64,000 nt of DNA, taken from the NCBI RefSeq assembly GCF_034702125.1, contig NC_085866.1, forward strand, positions 20,882,098 to 20,946,097, in the 5' to 3' direction. How positions within the stretch are numbered: position 1 is the first letter of the stretch; each line of letters begins with the position of its first letter. The stretch is from Engraulis encrasicolus. Lineage: Eukaryota > Chordata > Actinopteri > Clupeiformes > Engraulidae. This document shows, piece by piece, positions 59,301 through 64,000 of the stretch. Made by a program: the position numbers and the translations under genes. The notes below the pieces were generated by a model. It was not told where the DNA came from, did not search any database, and was given only the letters and a program-made list of their open reading frames with translations.

Positions 59301-59714
59301 GCAGCAGGTGGCACAGACGGCCGAGGGCCAGACCATCGTCTACCAGCCGGTTAACGCAGACGGAACAGTCCTGCAACAAGGTACACACACACCTGCCGGC
59401 CATAACTGTTATGCAATGCCTGAACACATGGCATGCTGTACTGTATTTGGTAACAGGCTTTACTTACCATCATGCCATGATACTTTGTATTTCTGTGATT
59501 TTTTTGATTGCCTAGCTATTTTTATCACTTAATATTGGACTGTAAAACATTTTGTAGATTTTTTTCAGTAGCAGAGAATTTTTTTGTAGTGGGCAATATA
59601 ACCTCCTAATTTCGTCTTCCTTGCAACCATTCTAACTCGTGATTTGCCTTTAATAGTGTTCACTTAAGGAATATTTTCAAAACATTCAATCAAGATTAAT
59701 ACAATAAAAATCAA

Positions 59715-59765
<51 letters not shown>

Positions 59766-60660
59766 TTTCGTAGGGATGATCACCATCCCGGCAGGCTCCC
59801 TGGCCGGTACCCAGATCGTGCAGGCAGGGGGCGCCAACACATCGACTACCAACAGTGGCCAGGGCACTGTCACGGTCACCCTGCCTGTCTCCGGCAACAT
59901 GGTTAATGCTGGCGGGGGAATGGTCATGGTAAGACCTTCCAATGAGGTACCTTGAATGTTTTTACCTAATACCCCTAGTAGCAAAATCACCAAAATGGGG
60001 GATGGCCTGGAGTTAGCACACCTAATGTAATATATAATTTACTTTAATTATCACTTTTCTTACCTATCACTTTCCTCCTCCTCCTCCTCCTCATGGGCTG
60101 TATCTGTTTTCACTATTGAACTTTTACAATCTTTCATTTCGCAGTCTTTCCATGCTACATTCTTGCTCATAAAAATAATGAAAGCTCTTTTTTGATAGTT
60201 GCTATTCTTTTAATTTCCTGTCTGCATTTTGCAATTTCCAATATCTTTTGCTATTCAACTTGATGCAATGCAACTCATGAATTTTAATTCCTGCATGTCA
60301 CTCTTTTAACATTTCATGACCTTTTTCTTATCCACTGTTTCAGATTTTTTATATCTTGTAACAGTGGCTTTTCTTGGAACACACCTTATTTAAGTATAAA
60401 AACTAATCTATGTCTTGTCTTTTTCTGTGTCTCTCTCCTCATGCCTTCCCTCCCATCACCACCACCACCATCGCCTGCTGTTCTAGATGGTACCAGGGGG
60501 TGGCGCTGTGCCCGCGATCCAGAGGATCCCTCTGCCGGGGGCGGAGATGCTGGAAGAGGAGCCTCTCTACGTCAATGCCAAGCAGTACCACCGCATCCTG
60601 AAGAGGAGGCAGGCGCGAGCCAAGCTGGAGGCCGAGGGCAAGATCCCCAAGGAGCGCAGG
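54690..60660 (+). CDS. nfya: NF-Y subunit alpha, CCAAT-binding factor (gene span, 3' incomplete)
   Basis: Coding exons 54690-54764, 55425-55508, 57544-57687, 58293-58424, 59278-59380, 59774-59928 and 60487-60660, in phase, give 289 residues before the window ends. The product is the sequence-specific subunit of the trimeric factor NF-Y. Residues 1-145 are a Gln-rich activation region (QIVVQATNGQIQQQ, VQVSGGQLITSSGQPIMVQA); 146-231 are Ser/Thr-Gln rich. The last exon holds the subunit-association helix (EEEPLYVNAKQYHRILKRRQ, ARAKLEAEGKIPKERR). The DNA-binding second half (usually KYLHESRHRHAMARKRGEGG) is not in 60661-64000, so it lies beyond the window behind an intron of more than 3.3 kb. It is divergent from ngrn, with CCAAT boxes between. 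Confidence 0.96.
55425..55508 (+). CDS. nfya: nfya coding exon 2 (skipped in the short form of the family)
   Basis: Residues 26-53, AQGTVTAVQLQAEAPVATAA then GQQVQTLQ. In mammals the matching exon is alternatively skipped. Two donors overlap: CAG|GTAGTG and, 3 bp on, GTA|GTGGTG, which would add one Val. Confidence 0.9.
55900..56045 (+). mobile_element. Possible decayed hammerhead-like element
   Basis: 'atctgagaaaggctttgggg' followed by 'tcgaaacgcatctgtcagat' resembles the core of the other elements, but the CTGAnGA box is altered. Flanking duplication not seen. Confidence 0.25.
57069..57291. mobile_element. Foldback element with two inverted hammerhead-like cores
   Basis: Arms 'gcacactgcagcttagtttt' and inverse surround two facing cores (57129-57170 on minus; 57176-57213 on plus), each with GAAGA-A-GGTGT-AGCA-ACACC-GAAA. 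Plus has CCGAAGA and GAAAC; minus has CTGAAGA and GAAAT. Confidence 0.6.
57544..57687 (+). CDS. nfya: nfya coding exon 3
   Basis: Residues 54-101: VQAQPLMVQVSGGQLITSSG ... QGQTIMQVPVSGAQSLQQ, phase 0. Confidence 0.95.
57700..58012. repeat. Minisatellite, three ~130-bp units
   Basis: 'gtagaggag(a/t)gtaggcat' followed by '(g)aagac(g/a)atg(c/t)gtagaata' recurs near 57720 and 57852, with a partial third near 57990. An (AT)(AC) stretch separates the units. It starts about 15 bp after the nfya coding exon 3 donor. Confidence 0.85.
58293..58424 (+). CDS. nfya: nfya coding exon 4
   Basis: Residues 102-145: IQLVQPGQIQLQGGQTLQLQ ... AQQIIIQQPQAAITAGQNQ. Part of the exon (about 58371-58396) is repeated just after the donor at 58447-58469. 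Confidence 0.95.
58443..58469 (+). repeat. Duplicated piece of nfya coding exon 4 after its donor
   Basis: 'cacagcagatcatcatcca' here parallels 'cacagcagattatcatcca' inside the exon at about 58369-58387, then both continue with a CCACA. Confidence 0.6.
58470..58885. mobile_element. hAT-type MITE, 416 bp
   Basis: Exact 8-bp duplication ATCCACAT at 58462-58469 and 58886-58893. Ends TAAGGATAGACTGATA and TATCGGTCGACCCCTA are inverted complements with mismatches. The interior has many 'atcggtatcgg' motifs. Confidence 0.85.
59278..59380 (+). CDS. nfya: nfya coding exon 5
   Basis: Residues 146-180: GQQITVQGQQVAQTAEGQTI then VYQPVNADGTVLQQ, ending in phase 1. Confidence 0.96.
59719..59761. repeat. 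(CT)n tract before the nfya coding exon 6 acceptor
   Basis: Pure CT, ending 12 bp before 'gtag|gg'. Confidence 0.9.
59774..59928 (+). CDS. nfya: nfya coding exon 6
   Basis: Residues 180-231: GMITIPAGSLAGTQIVQAGG ... GQGTVTVTLPVSGNMVNAGG. The VTVPVS segment present before GMITIP in one human form is absent at this junction. A (CT)n tract lies 12 bp before the acceptor. Confidence 0.95.
60487..60660 (+). CDS. nfya: nfya coding exon 7 (subunit-association domain)
   Basis: Residues 232-289: MVPGGGAVPAIQRIPLPGAE then MLEEEPLYVNAKQYHRIL and KRRQARAKLEAEGKIPKERR. This helix contacts the NF-YB/NF-YC dimer. Donor CGCAGG|GTGAGT; degenerate copies of this site lie in the next intron. Confidence 0.97.
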
Positions 60661-60749
60661 GTGAGTTGGGGTGGGGCGGGCCATGGGTGGTTTGATATGA
60701 TATGAGATGATTGACAGCTGCAGACGACCAATTCACAGCTGTTTTTCAG

Positions 60750-60985
60750 GTCAGTGATTCTCAAACTGTGGGCCCGGGCCCACTGGTGGGCCTTGAAAGT
60801 ATTCCAAGTGGGGCCTTGAAATCATGTTCTAAAAATCAAAAAAAAAAATTGTGTGGGTGGCTGTTGACTCTTTATTTGAGCTTTATTGTTTTATTGGGTC
60901 AGAGGTGGGCCCGAGCATTTGTGAAATTTTTAAGTTGGAAAGTTTGAGAATGTTGGGAAGGCTTGGGAACTCCTGATGTAGGTGA
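60750..60985. mobile_element. Decayed hAT-like element
   Basis: The left end 'cagtgattctcaaactgtgg' resembles CAGTGGTTCTCAAACTT at 32029. The right end 'gaaagtttgagaatgttggg' is a partial inverse. No duplication is clear. Confidence 0.5.
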
Positions 60986-61320
60986 TAAGATGCCACAGGG
61001 TGAGTGGGCAAGGCAATAGTTGATATGCAGGGCTGATGGTATTCAGGCTCGGTAGGGTTTGTCATGTCAAATAAAATAAAGCCATCAGGGCTTAACTATT
61101 TCTTTTTTTTTGGAAGGATTCAGGCTCAGGACCTATGTTCTACTATCGGGTCTACATATAATTGGCAGCTATCGAATGCCAGTGGGCATTGCTTGGTGAC
61201 AAAATCCCCAACGAAGACCAAGTGAATGGGTGGTGCATGGGTGATATTATTGAAAGGCCAATGTGCTCTGCTAAGTTGAAGGATCCCAAAAAGTGCAGGG
61301 TGAGTGAGTGTAGCCCATGA
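60985..61320 (+). repeat. Degenerate copies of the nfya coding exon 7 donor region
   Basis: Three blocks resemble 'aagatccccaaggagcgcag' plus 'ggtgagt': 60988-61008 ('gccacagggtgagtgggc'), 61199-61232 ('caaaatccccaacgaagacc' 'aagtgaatggg') and 61280-61315 ('ggatcccaaaaagtgcaggg' 'tgagtgag'). Two retain a GGGTGAGT donor. Confidence 0.55.
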
Positions 61321-61724
61321 GAGATGCTTGACCGCCATAGAGGGCCAATGGGCTGTGCTTGATGGAAAGACCCCTTTACAGTGGGTTTACATACAGTGTC
61401 CAATCTCGCCCTCCAACCCGTGTCTGCAGTTCACCTAGGGAGCGCTGTCGAGACAGCAGAGGCCATAAGGCTGGCGCTAATAACTGACAATTGTGCTCGC
61501 TGTCGGCGGAAACTTGACAATATTACTGTAAGTTCTGATAAACCAATGTGGATTTAAATGAAATGTAAAATAACCTGGGAGTTATATCCTCCTGGTTTCT
61601 TACAGCTTTGGCATTTATGAGTCAGGCTCCGCTAGCATCTTGCTAACAAAATTGGTGTACGGCAGTCGTGATCACAGCAATGCAGCCGGACGACCAATCC
61701 AAACGCAGTGTGTGAAGACACTCG

Positions 61725-62460
61725 TTCAAGTTCAAGTACTTTTATTTGTCACATACATGGTAATTGTAGTGAAATGATGATGAGGTCATCAGCTCTGCAT
61801 CTTAAAAATTAAAAATTAAAGAAGTAAAGTAAAAAAGGAAATAAAAGGTGAGAAATAAGTTAAAGAAAAAAAAACAAAGAAAATTATTATTTTAAAAAGT
61901 CTCTGTTCAGCAGTCGCACTGCCTGGGGGTAAAAACTTTTCCTCATTCTTTCTGTTCTGGCCTGAATGGTTCTGAGTCGTCTGCAGGACTTAAGTAGGGT
62001 GAACATGTAAGAGTTGGGGTGTGAGACATCCTGCATAATCTTCCTAGCCCTGGCTCTCACTCTCTTAGTGTAAAGGCCCAAGAGTCCTGGAAGGTTGGCA
62101 CTCTCTGTAGGTCCTTCTGTTGTTGTTGTGTGCAGCTTCCAAACCAGGCCGTAAAACAGCCTGTTAACACACTTTCCACCGCTGATGAATAGAAGGTGGT
62201 CAGGATGGGAGTGGAGACCTTAAACTTCCTCAGTAGGCGGAGAAAGTACAGCCGCTGCCTGGATTTTGCTGTCAGGTGTTGAGTGTGTTGTGACCAGGAG
62301 AGGTCCTCAGTCAGGTGTAATCCCAGGTACTTGTAATTTGAGACCCTCTCCACAGGCTCCCCGCTGATGGTAAGTGGCGTGTATGCCCTGCTCTGCACCT
62401 TCCTGAAGTCCACTACCATTTCTTTCGTCTTGCTGACGTCATATTGACAATAAAGACATA
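61725..62460 (-). mobile_element. LINE fragment, 3' end of a decayed reverse-transcriptase ORF
   Basis: Minus strand frames read MVVDFRKVQ, VERVSNYKYLGLHLTEDLSW, QRLYFLRLLRKFKV, FYSSAVESVLTGCFTAWFGS and, after a frame change near 62075, RARARKIMQDVSHPNSYMF and RMRKSFYPQAVRLLN. These match the C-terminal part of CR1/L2/Rex-type non-LTR elements. A short segment usually present after the LQR motif is deleted. Non-functional. Confidence 0.8.
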
Positions 62461-62764
62461 TTTTACAAATATCCAGGGAGTTTAAACATTCAAACTAAGT
62501 GCTGTTTGAAAGGATAATGTATCCTGCCTTTGGGGAAAATAAAATGAAACGATGATACCAGTTCTCTCCCAAAGCAATGGCAGCATCTGTGATTGAGCTC
62601 CATGGGACCCCATTCATTCTAACAGCCTCTGCACTGTCTGGATGGCGCCACTTAGTGGACAGTACCACCCGGAAAAAGTAGCGAGATTCCTCTCTCGTAC
62701 TACCCATAGACCCTCTCTGATCCCATCAAGCAGAGGAAAGAACTTTTCCATATCTTACCATGGG

Positions 62765-63085
62765 TCCATTCCAATAAGTGACCTTGCGTCCTCCACTTGT
62801 GCTTGTGGCCTCGCCCTGCCTCCTGGCCCCTCCTCCGTGGAGAAAATAATAAAGTTTCCCAGCTGTCGGCCCTGCCACAACAACTTTTGGGGGGACTGTT
62901 TTTCATTCACCATCCAATTTGCAAATGAGAAAATGACTTGACAATTGAGCTTTTGCAAGATAGAAATTGAATAGAGATTGAAATGTAATGCTGTTGTCCG
63001 TGATGTCATCATGACATTACTTCCTGGTACAAGGCCACAAGCACAAGTGGAGGACGCAAGGTTGCATATTGGAATGCACACCATG
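62765..63085. mobile_element. Foldback element, second copy of 15940-16250
   Basis: 'cttgcgtcctccacttgtgc' is inverted as 'gcacaagtggaggacgcaag' about 290 bp on; the interior matches the first copy ('ttgcaaatgagaaaatg'). Confidence 0.85.
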
Positions 63086-63093
63086 TGTTAAAC

Positions 63094-63408
63094 CAGGGGT
63101 GGGGAACCTTTTTCATTCGAGGATCCACTTCAAATTACTCCAAGGGCAGTAAAAGTCCTCTGAGCGCCGTATTATGAACACAAACCATGATTTCCCCCTG
63201 CACTTTAGGCCTACATTGAAGGCAGCCACCTTTAAAACAGACCCCAACTTCCGTAGGTCCCCTGAATATAACTTGATTGTATTGCAAATGTAATTTCTAA
63301 GATTCCTTTACAAAATGTCATATTTCATGTGAAGCTGCATAACATTACAATTATGTCTGGGGCTGGATAAAACGGGTAAATGGCCTTTAACATAGTTCCC
63401 CACCCCTG
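63094..63408. mobile_element. hAT-type MITE, 315 bp
   Basis: Inverted ends CAGGGGTGGGGAAC and GTTCCCCACCCCTG are perfect. Duplications TGTTAAAC (63086-63093) and TGTTACAC (63409-63416). Confidence 0.9.
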
Positions 63409-63419
63409 TGTTACACGAA

Positions 63420-64000
63420 CGAACCTGCTGACGTCCACGTTGTCGTCACGGTTTGCAGAGGGGAGAAAAAAAAAGTATTTTTCGCTCTACATTGCAAACC
63501 AATTTTCAGGTTCCTGAACGCTCAGTCTTGTGGTGTGAACACACCAGCCGGTTCGATATTAGGTGCGGGCACAGTTTTCTGTCGGCCTGAATGCGCCTGA
63601 AGAGAACAGAGTGGGTGGGTGGTTGGGGCCCAGAGAGCACAAATGATTGACAGCTGTAGAGCAGTGCTAGATAGTAAAATCTAGGGCGCATTCAGGCCGA
63701 CTGAGAACTGTGCCGGTGCCTGTTCCGGTACCTTATCGCGAACTGGCTGTTGTGTTCACGCCACAGATTTAGCGTTCGTGAACTAGAAAGTTGGTTCGCA
63801 ATGTGGACCGCAAAATACTTTTATTTTTTCTCCGTGAACCGTGACTGCAACATGGGCGTCAGCAGGTTCATCCGGGTAACACAGTCACGTGCAGAACAAG
63901 TTCGGAGCGCGGTATGAACACGGGCGGTTCACAGATAAGCACTTTGGTGCCGAACGTAACTGGTGCAGGCACCGGCACTGGCTCCGTTCTGGTCGGCCTG
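63420..64000. mobile_element. Large foldback element running off the window
   Basis: 'gtcacggtttgcagagggga' near 63446 and 'cattgcaaaccaa' are inverted at about 63800-63844. An inner pair, 'cggcctgaatgcgcc' and 'ggcgcattcaggccg', lies at 63583 and 63686. The last 220 bp match 38760-39010. Confidence 0.65.

Overview
The window is vertebrate nuclear DNA, almost certainly from a teleost fish. Its genes are split into many short exons with GT/AG introns. The introns and spacers are full of tRNA-derived SINEs, hAT-type MITEs with 8-bp target duplications, foldback elements and long (CT)n/(CA)n microsatellites. I recognised four protein genes by translating exons by hand and checking splice phase: sypl2 (minus, broken and incomplete), sort1 (plus, all 20 coding exons), ngrn (minus, 3 coding exons) and nfya (plus, first 7 coding exons; the 3' end lies past 64000).

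Layout. 1-8120: gene-poor, with two tandem-repeat arrays, a hAT MITE, SINEs and some weak minus-strand exon-like pieces. 8121-10983: a 2.86-kb block that reappears almost unchanged at 16360-19234, just upstream of sort1 exon 1. The first copy stops at a 100-N assembly gap (10990-11089), so a false duplication or misjoin is likely. 12285-14931: sypl2, with an apparent 1-nt frameshift in its fourth coding exon and no C-terminal exons between that exon and the gap. 19479-47454: sort1 coding sequence (815 codons plus stop), then a 3' UTR of about 2.4 kb ending at an AATAAA at 49880. 51106-52612: ngrn, tail to tail with sort1. 52613-54689: a CCAAT-rich spacer between the divergent ngrn and nfya. 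54690-60660: nfya. 60661-64000: the long last visible nfya intron, holding a decayed LINE fragment and several MITEs.

Function. The genes are neighbours rather than a pathway. sort1 encodes the Vps10p sorting receptor sortilin, sypl2 a synaptophysin/MARVEL-type membrane protein, ngrn a mitochondrial RNA/ribosome-assembly factor and nfya the sequence-specific subunit of the CCAAT-binding factor NF-Y. The divergent sypl2/sort1 pair matches the human 1p13.3 neighbourhood, although PSMA5, which lies between them in human, was not seen.

Most notable observations. (1) Exon 3' ends together with their 5' splice sites have been duplicated into the following intron in at least five places: sort1 exons 4, 15 and 16, and nfya exons 5 and 8. 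(2) Two foldback elements lie exactly on the donors of sort1 exons 6 and 11, flanked by 13- and 15-bp direct repeats that contain the splice site, so each donor now exists twice. (3) These two elements and at least two other flanked or foldback elements carry the same compact core, CTGAnGA-A-stem-GAAAC, which resembles a hammerhead ribozyme. All exon coordinates come from reading the sequence; no alignment or search was run.
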